Of a DNA stretch of 64,000 nucleotides, positions 1 to 9,037 are shown piece by piece. How positions within the stretch are numbered: the stretch's first letter is position 1; every line of letters begins with the position of its first letter. The stretch is from an uncultured bacterium (GTDB lineage: Bacteria; Verrucomicrobiota; Lentisphaeria; Victivallales; Victivallaceae). The position numbers were made by a program, and so were the translations under genes. The notes beneath the pieces were generated by a model that saw only the letters and a program-made list of their open reading frames with translations, did not search any database and was not told the origin of the DNA. The stretch spans positions 67,580 through 131,579 of the forward strand of contig URVC01000004.1 of NCBI GenBank assembly GCA_900551245.1, given 5' to 3'.

Positions 1-700
1 GCAGCATCTCCACCGCCTCCGGCAGGACACGCTCCAGTTCGCCCAGTTCGTCGTTGACGAAGATCCGCAGCGCCTGAAACACCAGCGTCGGCGCCGGGAG
101 ACGCCCCTTCTTCGATTTGCCGAGCACATCGTCGCACAGCGCCACCAGATCGGCGGTGGTTGCGAACGGCTTCTCCTCCCGCCGGGCGACGACCGCCGCC
201 GCCAGCCGGCGCGTACCGGAGAGTTCACCGTATTCCCGGAACACCCGGGCAAGTTCCTCCTCGCTCCCGCGGTTCAGGAAACGGCTCGCCGTGAGCGCCT
301 CCCGCCGGTCCATGCGCATGTCGAGCGGACCGTCGGCCCGCCATGAAAATCCACGCTCCGGCTGATCGAGCTGCGGCGAAGAGACGCCGATATCCAGCAG
401 GATGCCATCCACCTCCATCCAGCCCTTTTCGCGCGCGTACAGCGCCAGGTCCGAATAGTTGCCGCGCACCAGCGTCACACGATCCTTCGCAAATGCGAGC
501 GTCTCCGCCGCCTTCTCCAGCGCGGCGTCGTCGCGGTCGATTCCGAGCAGTTCCAGCTGCGGATAGCGCCGGAGCAGCTGAGCGCTGTGCCCGCCGCCGC
601 CGACCGTGCCGTCGATCAGACGCGCCGGAGCATCCGGAAACACGAGGTACTCCATCACCTCCCGGCTGAGCACCGGCACATGTTCAAATTCTCCGCTCAC
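1..700 (-). CDS. rsmH: 16S rRNA (cytosine(1402)-N4)-methyltransferase RsmH, C-terminus cut by window edge
   Basis: S-adenosylmethionine-dependent methyltransferase that modifies C1402 in the decoding centre of 16S rRNA. The first 233 codons are visible and the C-terminus runs off the left edge. The reading frame shows the family hallmarks: GTVGGGGHS (SAM-binding motif I, about residues 31-39), LGIDRD, DGILLDIGVSSPQLD and ERGFSWRADGPLDMRM. No ATG fits the N-terminus. The start is the GTG at 698-700, three bases after the mraZ stop, and the end of mraZ supplies the ribosome-binding sequence AGAGGTGA. The mraZ-rsmH order is the standard start of the division and cell wall cluster, so the two are almost certainly co-transcribed from the MraZ-controlled promoter. 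Confidence 0.95.
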   Translation of the reverse strand, partial: MSGEFEHVPVLSREVMEYLVFPDAPARLIDGTVGGGGHSAQLLRRYPQLELLGIDRDDAALEKAAETLAFAKDRVTLVRGNYSDLALYAREKGWMEVDGILLDIGVSSPQLDQPERGFSWRADGPLDMRMDRREALTASRFLNRGSEEELARVFREYGELSGTRRLAAAVVARREEKPFATTADLVALCDDVLGKSKKGRLPAPTLVFQALRIFVNDELGELERVLPEAVEML

Positions 701-703
701 GTC

Positions 704-1213
704 TCACCTCTTGCCCAGAATTCCGCCCAGCAGCCCGGCGATGTCGCCGGAGTCGTCGCTGACCTTCTGAATCTCATCCAGATACATATTCAAACTCGCC
801 TCGTCGTCCGGAACCACCCAGTTTTCCGGAGCGGTCAACCGGATGTGGGTGACCGCGCCAATCAGCTTGAGCTGAGTGCCGACGCCGATTTCATCGAGCA
901 TCTTCCGGTCGAGCGCGATCCGCCCCTGCTTGTCGCAGCGGCACTGCCGCGAACGCGACCCCAGATAGGCGAACGCCATCTGCATTTTCGGGTTGGCAAT
1001 CGCCAGCTTCTTCGCCTTCTCGACAAACTCCAGAAAGGTCTGAATCGGCAGCAGCACCAGCGCCTTCCCGCGCGCGGGAATGAGCACCAGCTCGGTGTTC
1101 CCCTCCCGGTTCCGCCAGTCACTCGGCAGAGAGACCCGGCACTGGGCATCCAGTGTGTGGTCGTATTCCCCGAGAAACAATCCCTGGAACAGTGTTGTCG
1201 CGTCAGACGCCAT
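704..1213 (-). CDS. mraZ: Transcriptional regulator MraZ
   Basis: MraZ (169 residues, slightly longer than the usual 140-150) is an AbrB-like DNA-binding protein that represses the division/cell-wall cluster it heads. Visible features are the opening FLGEYDHTLDAQCRVSLPSDWR, which contains the conserved EYxHTLDxxxRxxLP pattern, and a second copy of the fold around CDKQGRIALDRKMLDEIG. The two half-repeats are typical of the family. The start is the ATG at 1211-1213, immediately behind four regularly spaced MraZ boxes. The downstream partner rsmH follows after 3 bases. Confidence 0.95.
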   Translation of the reverse strand: MASDATTLFQGLFLGEYDHTLDAQCRVSLPSDWRNREGNTELVLIPARGKALVLLPIQTFLEFVEKAKKLAIANPKMQMAFAYLGSRSRQCRCDKQGRIALDRKMLDEIGVGTQLKLIGAVTHIRLTAPENWVVPDDEASLNMYLDEIQKVSDDSGDIAGLLGGILGKR

Positions 1214-1248
1214 CCCTAATCATCCCTATTCATACCTATCTATACCTA
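1214..1248 (-). promoter_or_regulatory. Four MraZ operator boxes, 10-bp periodic
   Basis: Read on the minus strand, four direct repeats TAGGT, TAGGT, TAGGG, TAGGG lie at 1244-1248, 1234-1238, 1224-1228 and 1214-1218, each separated by exactly 5 bases, so the period is 10 bp. This matches the known MraZ operator architecture (short G-rich boxes with 5-bp spacers), with TAGG in place of the Escherichia coli TGGG. The array fills the gap between the -10 element and the start codon. The box at 1224-1228 is also the only good ribosome-binding candidate (AGGG, 10 bases before the ATG), so repression could act on both transcription and translation. Confidence 0.85.
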
Positions 1249-1275
1249 TTTTACTACAAAAACTCACTTTTGCAA
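1248..1275 (-). promoter_or_regulatory. Promoter of mraZ-rsmH
   Basis: On the minus strand a -35 TTGCAA (1270-1275) and a -10 TAAAAT (1248-1253) are separated by 16 bp. The -10 abuts the first MraZ box, as expected for an autoregulated promoter. Confidence 0.65.
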
Positions 1276-1318
1276 CTCTGGAACCATTTTTTTTACCGAT
1301 TTTTTCCGCAGAAAACGC

Positions 1319-1374
1319 TTTTTGCGCAAAAATTCGCCGGACCGGTTGAAAATGCGGAGAGGCAAGGCTAAATT
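1319..1374 (+). promoter_or_regulatory. Promoter of the membrane glycosyltransferase gene, with an upstream palindrome
   Basis: TTGAAA (1346-1351) and TAAATT (1369-1374) are 17 bp apart. A perfect 14-bp palindrome TTTTTGCGCAAAAA lies just upstream at 1319-1332, midway between the two divergent promoters. This promoter lies downstream of the earliest in-frame ATG (1322), which supports choosing the ATG at 1412 as the true start of the gene. Confidence 0.5.
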
Positions 1375-1411
1375 GAAGGTGGGTCCACAGGGCAAACAGA
1401 GGTCGACGATC

Positions 1412-3433
1412 ATGGCGTTAAAACGGCTCGGCAGTTCTGAAACGCTTCCGCTGATCCTGCTCGGCGGACTGCTCATTTTCTATGCCTGGAGCCTGCTGCA
1501 CTACCTCGTGCCGGTCACCGGCGGAACCGATCAGAACGGCTACCACGTCTGCGCAAGAACCTTCAATCTGGAGGGCAGATTCTACCGGAAACCGATCGAC
1601 AAACTCGAATTCATCGGCTCGATGTGGGTGGTCAACGACCGGGGAGAATACTATCCGAAATACCCGCCCCTCTATCCCCTGCTGGCCGCGGGAATGAACG
1701 CGCTCCTAGGTCCGGGCGGCGGCTTCTACGCCACCTTGTGGGGCGCGGTGCTCGCGGCAGCCGGAATTTTCGCGCTCGCCCGCTTCTTTCTCGGGCCGTG
1801 GTACGCCCTCTTCGCCACCGCGGCGGCAATCTGTTCGCCGGTGCTGTCGGCACTCGCCGTCACCAAGAACTCCCATACGCCGAGCCTCACACTCTTCGTC
1901 TGGGGAATGGCGGCCTTCTTCACCGCTCTCACGCCACAGAAGCGGGCGTGGCTCCGCTTTCTCACGGCGGCGATTGCCGGATTTCTGATCGCCTACTGCA
2001 CCGGAATCCGCTACACCGACTTTCTGCTGATTCTGGTGCCGACAGCGGCGGCGCTCCTTTTCGCCCGGAAGACGAAACGCTGGATTCTCCTGGCCGGTCT
2101 GGCGGCGGGGGCGGCAATCCCCTTCGGCGCGATGGCGCTCTTTCACTGGCACGCCTACGGGGCGCCGTGGCGGAGCGGCTACTCTCTCACCGACGAGTCG
2201 AGCGCCTTCGTGCCCTCCTTCATCCTCAGCAATCTGCGCATCTACGTGCCGGAATTTTTCCTCTCGGTCGTCGGGCCGCTCGGTGCCTTCGCCCTGCTCT
2301 TTTTCCGGTTCCGGTGGCGACGGCTCCTCTTCTGGCTGGTCTGGATTGTGCCGACCTTCGTGCTCTATCTCATGTACTACTGGGCGCCGGAAGGGGGCGG
2401 CACCGGCGCGATGCGGTTTCTGGTGCCGCTGATTCCGGCGGTGCTTCTGCTCGCGCTGCTCTCGCTTCGACAGGTGGTGCGCCGTCTGCCGGGACGGCGG
2501 CTCGCCGCGCTCTCCCTCCTCGCCGTCGCCGCAGTGCAGTTCACCTGGGGGATCGTCGGTTCGGCAAAACTGTGCGAAAAGAAGGCGGTTGCGGATTTCC
2601 AGCATCTGGTCCGTCTGGAGGTGCTCCGCAACCGGATTCCGAAAGGAGCGGTCATCATCGCCAACGCGGGAATTCTCAACGAACTCGACTTCGAACGGCG
2701 CTGGCAGCTCTACCCCTCGTACCTTCTGAACGTCAAACAGATTCAAAACACGATCAGCCGTTCCCTTGACGCGCAGGCGGCGGGCCTGCAGAAGGCAAGA
2801 GCCCTCGATCTGCGCGATGAACTCGGCGGCCTCTCGTACGGAAAACTGTATGAAAAACTGCGGAACTTCTTCGAGGAGAAGCAAAAGTCCGGCCACCCCG
2901 TCTACTTCGTCGGGCGGACCTGGGAGGCGAACTCCTTCCGCCGCGCCTTTCACCGTCACTTCGAGCTGGAGGAGCTCGGGCTGATCACCGGAGAACGGCC
3001 GGCGCACATTCTGGTGCCGATCCAGCGCAGCGCCACCCGCTTTCTGCCGGATAAAACCACCGTGCCGATGCAGCTGGGCGAGATCGTCAAGGTCGGTGCG
3101 AAGCGGAAAAAGGTCCTGCCGCTGAGCGACTCCGAACGGGTTCTGCAGCAGGAGCGCCGCGAAATCATGGAGCGTCTGGCGCCCGACAACGACGCGGAGA
3201 TCCGCCGGGATCTGGAGCGGCTCGAAGCAATCCGCGACGAGGTGCAGTCGCTTCGCCGCTCCGCCGCGGAAGCCAGACGGCGCGCCGAACTCCGCCGGAA
3301 AGCGGCGGAAAAGCGCAAAGCAGAAGAGAAGCGCAAGGCGGCGGAAAAACGCAAGGCCGGCGGGAAAAAAGCGGTGCAGAAGCCCGTCACTGCCGCACCG
3401 GTAAAATCCCGCCCGGCCTCAGAGAAGAGGTAG
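1412..3433 (+). CDS. Integral membrane glycosyltransferase, GT39/ArnT-like (GT-C fold), with basic C-terminal tail
   Basis: A 673-residue protein with about ten hydrophobic segments in its first 450 residues. The first extracytoplasmic loop carries GGTDQNGYHV and a KYPPLYPLL motif, the acidic-residue and Pro-Pro arrangement typical of polyprenyl-phosphate-sugar-dependent GT-C enzymes (protein mannosyltransferase / ArnT relatives). It probably transfers a lipid-linked sugar on the outer face of the inner membrane; the acceptor is unknown. The start at 1412 has GAGG 10 bases upstream. The last 80 residues are almost entirely Ala, Lys, Arg and Glu (repeats of AEKRKAEEKRK), a predicted charged helix or coiled coil unusual for this family. 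It is convergent with the glycosidase at 3434, sharing no spacer. Confidence 0.6.
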   Translation: MALKRLGSSETLPLILLGGLLIFYAWSLLHYLVPVTGGTDQNGYHVCARTFNLEGRFYRKPIDKLEFIGSMWVVNDRGEYYPKYPPLYPLLAAGMNALLGPGGGFYATLWGAVLAAAGIFALARFFLGPWYALFATAAAICSPVLSALAVTKNSHTPSLTLFVWGMAAFFTALTPQKRAWLRFLTAAIAGFLIAYCTGIRYTDFLLILVPTAAALLFARKTKRWILLAGLAAGAAIPFGAMALFHWHAYGAPWRSGYSLTDESSAFVPSFILSNLRIYVPEFFLSVVGPLGAFALLFFRFRWRRLLFWLVWIVPTFVLYLMYYWAPEGGGTGAMRFLVPLIPAVLLLALLSLRQVVRRLPGRRLAALSLLAVAAVQFTWGIVGSAKLCEKKAVADFQHLVRLEVLRNRIPKGAVIIANAGILNELDFERRWQLYPSYLLNVKQIQNTISRSLDAQAAGLQKARALDLRDELGGLSYGKLYEKLRNFFEEKQKSGHPVYFVGRTWEANSFRRAFHRHFELEELGLITGERPAHILVPIQRSATRFLPDKTTVPMQLGEIVKVGAKRKKVLPLSDSERVLQQERREIMERLAPDNDAEIRRDLERLEAIRDEVQSLRRSAAEARRRAELRRKAAEKRKAEEKRKAAEKRKAGGKKAVQKPVTAAPVKSRPASEKR

Positions 3434-6391
3434 TTATCTCGCCTTTTCCGTCTCGTCCACGAACAGCCCCAGCAGAAAGCGGTTCCGCCAGTTCTCCGGC
3501 CCGCCCGCCCAGAACTCTTGTGAGTGGCGCCGTTCGCCGTCCGAATCGTCCACGGCGACATCGAATGCGAAAGTTCCCGGTGATTTCCTCCCGAGATTCT
3601 TCCACGGAATCCGAATGTCGGCCGAGAAGTCCGTTCCGGAATCCTGCAACGACCAGACGATCCCCTCCAGACTCAGATTCGAACTGCCGGTCAAAGCCTC
3701 CGGCAGGCCGTTCGACGACTTCGGCACCAGAAACAGCCGGAAACAGGAGTCGGTATACGCCTCCCGGTCAAGCCCCCGGAAAGGCTCCATATCCAGAAAA
3801 ATTTCCACGCCGTCTCCGCTCCACGGAGCATCTTTCACCCGCCCGCCGCGCCGGTCGTCACGCACCTGAATCTGAAACGCCAGAAACTCCGGAGTGGTCC
3901 GCACCTGAATGTTTCCGTTTTCGCCGACGGCGAGCGTCTCCCCGGAGCGGCAGATCCTGCCGGATACCGGCTGAACGAAAAAGGATTGGATTCGTTCGCC
4001 ATCCGACACGATGACGCGGAGCTTCTCCTGCCGTTCTGCGGGCGCCGGGAAGACAACCATCCGGATCTCCTGCGGCTTCAGCTCCAGCTTTTGAACGGGG
4101 GCGCCGGGAATCCGCATCGCCAGCTTCTGATTCTCGCGGGTGTTGTTCCCGATCTCAACCGCCAGCACCGGCGCGCCGTCCTTTCGGAAATAGCGGGCGC
4201 CGGTAACCTGAAACTTCCGGTGCGGCACCACTTTGAGCAGGTTCCAGTCCGGCCGCTTCTCCTTCCCCTTCAGATAGACCGGGTTGTTGTCGATCAGGAT
4301 CTCCCGCCCGGGAAGCGGGTTGCCGAAGAGATCGTACGCAGACACCCCCTCCGGCAGAACCAGCGTGAAACGTTCGCCCCGTTTCAACGCCCAGCACGCC
4401 AGCAGTGAGTTCCCGTGACGGTCCTCGTAACGCCAGAGGCTCAGACCGCGCAGGAGATCCCATTTGCCCTCCCCTCTGCCGCATTCGAGAAAGCGGGCGA
4501 AGGCGTTGGTCGCGACGGCGTATTCGTTGGGGATGAAGGTGGAGGCGGCGTAGGCGGTCCATCTGAATCCCGGCCGGAGATCGACGCCGGTAATGCGCGG
4601 CGCCCACACCGGAATGCTCTGCGCCAGCCCCGCCCCGAGATCGATCAGGTAGCGGCGCACCAGATTGCCGACCGGGAAATCACTCTGTTCGGCCAACGGT
4701 TTGCTCAGCCCCTCCCAGTCTTGAATGAAGTAGAGTTCGGAATTCCACAGCGGCATTCCCGGGCGGTATTTGCGCACGATCTGCATCACCTCGGCGATCT
4801 GCTGTTCGGCCGGAACCGGCGCGTCATCCAGCTGTGCATTGTAGGGATGAAACGAAACCGCATCGGCATACTGAAATGCCCCCAGTCGACCGCACTCTTC
4901 GAGAAAACGCCCCAGATCCCCGTTCAGATCGCCCGTCGCGCAGAAGCCGACGACGGTGCAGGAGGGGTTTGCCTTCTTCGCCGCCCGGTATGCCCGCTTC
5001 AGGTATTCGGTGTACTGTTCCGGCGTGAGAAAGAGATTGGGTTCGTTGATGATTTCACAGTACGAAATGTCCTCTTTGTAGCGAGCCATGAATTCGTAGA
5101 CGAAGGATTCCCACAGATCGGGCGGCGGGAGAATCCGCTGGAAGATGCCGCTGACTTTCACTCCGGTGTGTTCGCTCGCCTTACGGAGCCAGGAGTTGGC
5201 GATCTTATCACTCGCCCGGGCGACGAATTCCATACTGCCGAGCCGGGGCAGGATGTCGAGACCGTTCTTCCAGGCCCGGCGAATGATGTTGTCGGTGGCC
5301 CGCCAGTCGTAGCGGCCCTGTTCCGGCTCCATCCTCCACCAGGCAAAGAGGCCGTCGTCGTGGAGGCGGATCGCGCCGAATCCGGCCTGCCGGGTCCGGG
5401 CGAAGAATTCGTCCAGATCCATCCCGCACGCATTGAACAGTGGTTCCCGCGGCAGTCCATTCGGCTCCGGCGGCTGAAACCGGGTGGCCGACATGTGGAA
5501 GAGGTGGCCGTTCACCCCCGCGGAAAATCCATCCCGGAACGAATACTTTTTCTGCGGCAGGCGGCCGATCACCGCAAACAGCAGCGGCACTTCACCGGAA
5601 TCCATCCGCAGTTCAAACGAGCCGAAGCGGGTCAGCTTCACTGGAAGGTCACACCTCCTGCTCTCCCCCGGCTCCAGAACAAATGAGAGAAGACCAAGCG
5701 TCTCCTGCTTCCCATGGAAACGATCGTACAGAACCGGTTCAATCCGGCGCTCCACGCGGCGGCCAGAGTAGTTCACCGCGCTCACGCCGAAACGGTTTTC
5801 TCCGGGGTAACGAACCGGTTTCCCTCGTTCAAAGGCGAACTCCACGTCGGCGGCCGGAGCGTACTCTGCCGGCTCCCCGGCGAGCTGCATCGCATCCAGC
5901 CACAGGGAACCGGTGTTCCAGTTCAAAACCAGGTTGCCGACCGGATTCGCCTCCGGAATGGCGGGGATGGCAAACGTGTATTTCCGCCACTCCGTCGTGA
6001 CCTGAAACTCCTTCTGCCGGTTCCACCAGTGATATCCTTTGGCGTCATAGGTGCAGGAACGCAGCATCAGTTGTACGACGGCGGGTTTCTCCGCCTTCAT
6101 CCAGCAGGAGAAATAGTAGCGTTTCCCCGGAGTCAACGCAATATCGTGCGAAGATAACTGCACGGAGTTGCCGCGAGGATTCGGCACGTGGAGGCTGTAT
6201 CGCCCATGAATCCGGGTCGAAGCATCCCGCTCCGCCCGGACCGGGGTAAAGTCCGCGGCGGAATAGGGAATTGCAGTCGCAACGCTGTATTCCGCCGGCC
6301 CCAGCTCAAAACTGGAGTTACGAAGCAGATTTTTCCCCTCGACGCTGCCGAATATTCCGGCGGCGAGACAGCAGAACAGAACTTTTCTCAT
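3434..6391 (-). CDS. Secreted multidomain glycoside hydrolase (clan GH-A barrel) with N-terminal binding domain and C-terminal CBM9-like domain
   Basis: A 985-residue exported protein. MRKVLFCCLAAGIFGSVEG is a signal peptide. NLLRNSSFELG opens a jelly-roll binding domain (about 20-175). A (beta/alpha)8 barrel occupies about 290-680, with the likely acid/base in IINEPN (Glu450) and nucleophile in WNSELYF (Glu552), the GH-A pattern seen in GH39, GH5 and GH51 relatives. The C-terminus (about 850-985) contains WSGDGVEIFLD and resembles CBM9/DOMON-like domains. It is a clear paralogue of the proteins at 26293 and 38431. A GTG at 6404-6406 overlapping the previous stop as GTGA is an alternative start, but the ATG at 6391 has AAGGTGG placed well. 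It is the last gene of block A. The substrate cannot be deduced. Confidence 0.75.
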   Translation of the reverse strand: MRKVLFCCLAAGIFGSVEGKNLLRNSSFELGPAEYSVATAIPYSAADFTPVRAERDASTRIHGRYSLHVPNPRGNSVQLSSHDIALTPGKRYYFSCWMKAEKPAVVQLMLRSCTYDAKGYHWWNRQKEFQVTTEWRKYTFAIPAIPEANPVGNLVLNWNTGSLWLDAMQLAGEPAEYAPAADVEFAFERGKPVRYPGENRFGVSAVNYSGRRVERRIEPVLYDRFHGKQETLGLLSFVLEPGESRRCDLPVKLTRFGSFELRMDSGEVPLLFAVIGRLPQKKYSFRDGFSAGVNGHLFHMSATRFQPPEPNGLPREPLFNACGMDLDEFFARTRQAGFGAIRLHDDGLFAWWRMEPEQGRYDWRATDNIIRRAWKNGLDILPRLGSMEFVARASDKIANSWLRKASEHTGVKVSGIFQRILPPPDLWESFVYEFMARYKEDISYCEIINEPNLFLTPEQYTEYLKRAYRAAKKANPSCTVVGFCATGDLNGDLGRFLEECGRLGAFQYADAVSFHPYNAQLDDAPVPAEQQIAEVMQIVRKYRPGMPLWNSELYFIQDWEGLSKPLAEQSDFPVGNLVRRYLIDLGAGLAQSIPVWAPRITGVDLRPGFRWTAYAASTFIPNEYAVATNAFARFLECGRGEGKWDLLRGLSLWRYEDRHGNSLLACWALKRGERFTLVLPEGVSAYDLFGNPLPGREILIDNNPVYLKGKEKRPDWNLLKVVPHRKFQVTGARYFRKDGAPVLAVEIGNNTRENQKLAMRIPGAPVQKLELKPQEIRMVVFPAPAERQEKLRVIVSDGERIQSFFVQPVSGRICRSGETLAVGENGNIQVRTTPEFLAFQIQVRDDRRGGRVKDAPWSGDGVEIFLDMEPFRGLDREAYTDSCFRLFLVPKSSNGLPEALTGSSNLSLEGIVWSLQDSGTDFSADIRIPWKNLGRKSPGTFAFDVAVDDSDGERRHSQEFWAGGPENWRNRFLLGLFVDETEKAR

Positions 6392-6402
6392 CCTTCCCAC
6401 CT

Positions 6403-7269
6403 TCACGGGAGCTCTTCGAGCTCCACATCTTTCAACAGAAACTCCTCCTGCCCGGCCGGAATGGCAAACCGACAGCTCAGCAAGCCACGTTTCAGCACAG
6501 GATATGCGTCAACGCCGGGAAGCGTGAATTCCAGCGTCTCCTTCTTCCACTCGTTCGAGACCGGTTTCGTCTGCAGGAACGCCCAGTAGCGGGTATCGGG
6601 GAGCCAGCCGCCATCCACGCCGGCGCGGAAACTCCCCGGCGTTCCCTTGACCCAGAACGAGAGCCGGTATTTCCGCCCCGGCTGAACCGGCAGTTCCACC
6701 GAGCGCAGCTCACGCGCCCCCTTCCCCCGGCTCTGAAACGCCATCCCCTCTTCGATATGATCCTCGGTCGGCACAACCTGGTGCGGTTCCCCCTTCATGG
6801 TCCGGAATCCGGCAACCCCCTTCCCGGCATCCAGTCGGAACTTCCGGCAATCGGCCTCCGTCAACAGCTCCAATCGGGGCTGGCGGATCTGGAGTGTGTA
6901 GGGGCTCTTCCCCTCCGCAATCAGCGTAAGACGACACGGCCCGCCGGTCCGGAAATAGAGTGACGCAACACTCCACTCCTCCGTCGCCGGATACGCCGCG
7001 GACATCTGGTTGTCAAGCCGGATCTTGAGCGGCGTACCCGTTCCTCCGGGCGTGCGGTACTGAAACTCCAGCCGACAGACGCCCGCTCCGGGAATCTTCA
7101 GATCGGCGGATACGGCCGACCAGCGGGTGAAACGGCACTCCAGCTGTTCCGGCGTCGCGCTCCACCCCTGCGGCACCTTCCACTGCGGGAAAGGATCCAG
7201 CGCAACTGGTTCCGCCGCGGCGAGCGCGAGCATCCAAGCGGTTCCTGCAGCGATCAGTTTCTTCTTCAT
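6403..7269 (-). CDS. Secreted protein of unknown function with two beta-sandwich binding-like domains
   Basis: A 288-residue protein with a cleavable signal peptide (MKKKLIAAGTAWMLALAAAE). The rest looks like two carbohydrate-binding-type jelly rolls: an N-terminal one ending near TLQIRQPRLELL and a C-terminal one with GRKYRLSFWVKG and FLLKDVELEELP. The second half resembles the secreted protein at 29298, which also accompanies a paralogous glycosidase. The start at 7269 has GGAGT 7 bases upstream. Its stop lies 12 bases before the ATG of the downstream glycosidase, so the two are probably co-translated. No catalytic residues are recognisable; a substrate-binding or accessory role is an inference from fold and context. 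Confidence 0.6.
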   Translation of the reverse strand: MKKKLIAAGTAWMLALAAAEPVALDPFPQWKVPQGWSATPEQLECRFTRWSAVSADLKIPGAGVCRLEFQYRTPGGTGTPLKIRLDNQMSAAYPATEEWSVASLYFRTGGPCRLTLIAEGKSPYTLQIRQPRLELLTEADCRKFRLDAGKGVAGFRTMKGEPHQVVPTEDHIEEGMAFQSRGKGARELRSVELPVQPGRKYRLSFWVKGTPGSFRAGVDGGWLPDTRYWAFLQTKPVSNEWKKETLEFTLPGVDAYPVLKRGLLSCRFAIPAGQEEFLLKDVELEELP

Positions 7270-7285
7270 GCGAACGACTCCTTTT

Positions 7286-7972
7286 TTATTTTTTGGTCCA
7301 GTTTCCGTTGAATTTCTGTCGCCAGCTGACAGTCTCCACGTGGCCATCGATGAAGAGAACATTCAAATCCGTACCGCCGTGATTGATGTAACCGGGGTAG
7401 GTTTTGAATTCCGCATCGGCGAGTGCCATGCCAGGCAGATAACTGCCCGGCGTGTAGTCCGGGTAGCAGGAGTTCCGGTGCGGGCCCCAGAGATTGCCCC
7501 ATTGAAACAGCGAAACCTTCTCCAGCATCACCGCACTTCCGGAAGCGATCTGCCCCTCTTTGCGCGGGACCCGCCCGCCGTCCTCCGTCTCCTGAATCGC
7601 CCCGCCGCTTTTGCCTATCGTCAGAACGTAGGAGGAGATGTACGAGGCATTCTCAAACGGCGCATTCCGGATTCCCGGACAGAAAAAAGCTCCCGTCGGC
7701 CTCTTGAAATAATCCGGTTTGAATCGATTCTGAACCGGCGAAACCTGACTGACATATCCATAGTTGAGATCGACGGAAGAACAGTATCCCTGATTTTCAC
7801 CGGCGTACTCGTGCAGCATCATCCCGTTCTGACGCAGGTTGGAGACACAGGTGATTCTGCGGGCCCGCGCCCGGGAGGAGTTCAGCGCCGGCAGCAGGAG
7901 CGAAGCCAGAATCGCAATGATTGCAATTACGATTAATAATTCAATCAACGTGAAAGATCTGCTCTGTCGCAT
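7286..7972 (-). CDS. Pseudopilin-like protein (prepilin-type N-terminal domain, H-x-DG type), block A
   Basis: A 228-residue protein. A short basic leader MRQSRS is followed by FTLIELL and a long hydrophobic helix, the type IV pilin/type II pseudopilin N-terminus. Phe+1 and Glu+5 are present, but the residue before Phe is Ser rather than the Gly normally needed by prepilin peptidase. After the helix comes CVSNLRQNG, a motif shared by the other family members in this window. The C-terminus carries [18 protein letters not shown], the His-to-AspGly signature of this large Lentisphaerae/Planctomycetes family. AGGAGG lies 4 bases before the ATG. It sits 12 bases behind the GntR regulator and 16 bases ahead of the secreted protein. 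Confidence 0.85.
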   Translation of the reverse strand: MRQSRSFTLIELLIVIAIIAILASLLLPALNSSRARARRITCVSNLRQNGMMLHEYAGENQGYCSSVDLNYGYVSQVSPVQNRFKPDYFKRPTGAFFCPGIRNAPFENASYISSYVLTIGKSGGAIQETEDGGRVPRKEGQIASGSAVMLEKVSLFQWGNLWGPHRNSCYPDYTPGSYLPGMALADAEFKTYPGYINHGGTDLNVLFIDGHVETVSWRQKFNGNWTKK

Positions 7973-7984
7973 ACGCCCTCCTGT

Positions 7985-9004
7985 CTATCTGGTTGAATTA
8001 CCGGCTTTGATATTCCACTGCAGCGAGGAATCCTGCAACGGGGAATCCTGATGCTGCATTTCATTCCACAGTTGGTTCAACAATCGGGAAACAATGGCGG
8101 CAAACGGTTTCTCCGTCATCGTGGGCTCCCAGTCGTAGCAGGTGCAGCCGGTAATCAGCTGCAGATCCTCCGGAATCCGGATCCCGCGCGAGACGGCAAA
8201 CTCCCGGACGCGGTCCGCCTGATGGAACCGCACCACCGCGCCGTCGACCGCATGCTCCCGGAACAGGGCTTCCAGCTGTTCTGATGGAAGTTCCTCATCG
8301 ACGAGCAGTTCCGGATTCGGAGCGATTCCCGCCTCCTTCAGCGCGGCAAAATATCCGTCATGGCTCCGTTCGAGCCGGGGGCACTTCACAAAGAGAATCG
8401 ACCGGCAGCCGCGATCCAGCAGAAACTTCGTCTTCTGGTATCCCTCGGTAAAGGGATCCATGTAGATGTAATTGCCGCACGCCGGCGGCACGCTGTCGAA
8501 GAAGCCGACGATCGGCAGAGCCCCCTCCCGGTGAATCCGCTCAAACACCGCCGTATGTCCGGGCGGAACCCCCAGCCAGACCAGACCGTCAAGGCCGCTG
8601 TTTGCAATATCGCTGTAGATCATCTCCGTCCCGGAGGTCATGATGAGCTGCACACAGGCGTCGTACCGGCGGATCTCCCGGAAAAACGCTTCCATGAAAC
8701 AGGCGTCCTCCCGGTTGTAGAGCGCGTGCATCCCGTTCCGGAACAGCAGGCCGACAATTTTCTGCCGCCGCTCATCCTCCCGCATCGAAAGCGGATTGAC
8801 GAAGTACCCCCGCCGGGGGCGCTTGATGAGATAGTTTCCGGCGACCATATCCTCCAGCGCCCGCCGGACCGTCTTCCGGGCAACGCCGAACGTTTCCGCC
8901 AGAGTACGCTCCGAGGGCAGCGGACACTCCGGATCCGCATGCAGCGTCAGATTGATGAAATGCTGACGCAGTTTGATGTACTCATGGATGTTGGAAGGCG
9001 CCAT
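7985..9004 (-). CDS. GntR-type winged-helix regulator with LacI/periplasmic-binding-like sensor domain
   Basis: A 339-residue cytoplasmic one-component regulator. Residues 5-75 form a GntR winged helix (LPSERTLAETFGVARKTVRRAL, then the wing RPRRGYFV). From about residue 80 the sequence KIVGLLFRNG through GLDGLVWLGVPP and DGAVVRFHQADRV follows the sugar-binding fold of LacI-type effector domains. This is the AraR-like hybrid architecture used by sugar regulators. AAGGAG lies 7 bases before the ATG at 9004. Being the first gene of block A, it likely autoregulates and controls the pseudopilin, binding protein and glycosidase behind it. The effector is unknown, presumably a breakdown product of the block's substrate. 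Confidence 0.85.
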   Translation of the reverse strand: MAPSNIHEYIKLRQHFINLTLHADPECPLPSERTLAETFGVARKTVRRALEDMVAGNYLIKRPRRGYFVNPLSMREDERRQKIVGLLFRNGMHALYNREDACFMEAFFREIRRYDACVQLIMTSGTEMIYSDIANSGLDGLVWLGVPPGHTAVFERIHREGALPIVGFFDSVPPACGNYIYMDPFTEGYQKTKFLLDRGCRSILFVKCPRLERSHDGYFAALKEAGIAPNPELLVDEELPSEQLEALFREHAVDGAVVRFHQADRVREFAVSRGIRIPEDLQLITGCTCYDWEPTMTEKPFAAIVSRLLNQLWNEMQHQDSPLQDSSLQWNIKAGNSTR

Positions 9005-9037
9005 TTTTTTCTCCTTTGAAGGATACCAGAGGGTACC

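Noticed and set aside
1706..3007. 433-codon minus-strand frame within the glycosyltransferase
   Set aside because: Arg/Glu/Pro-rich shadow of the membrane protein frame.
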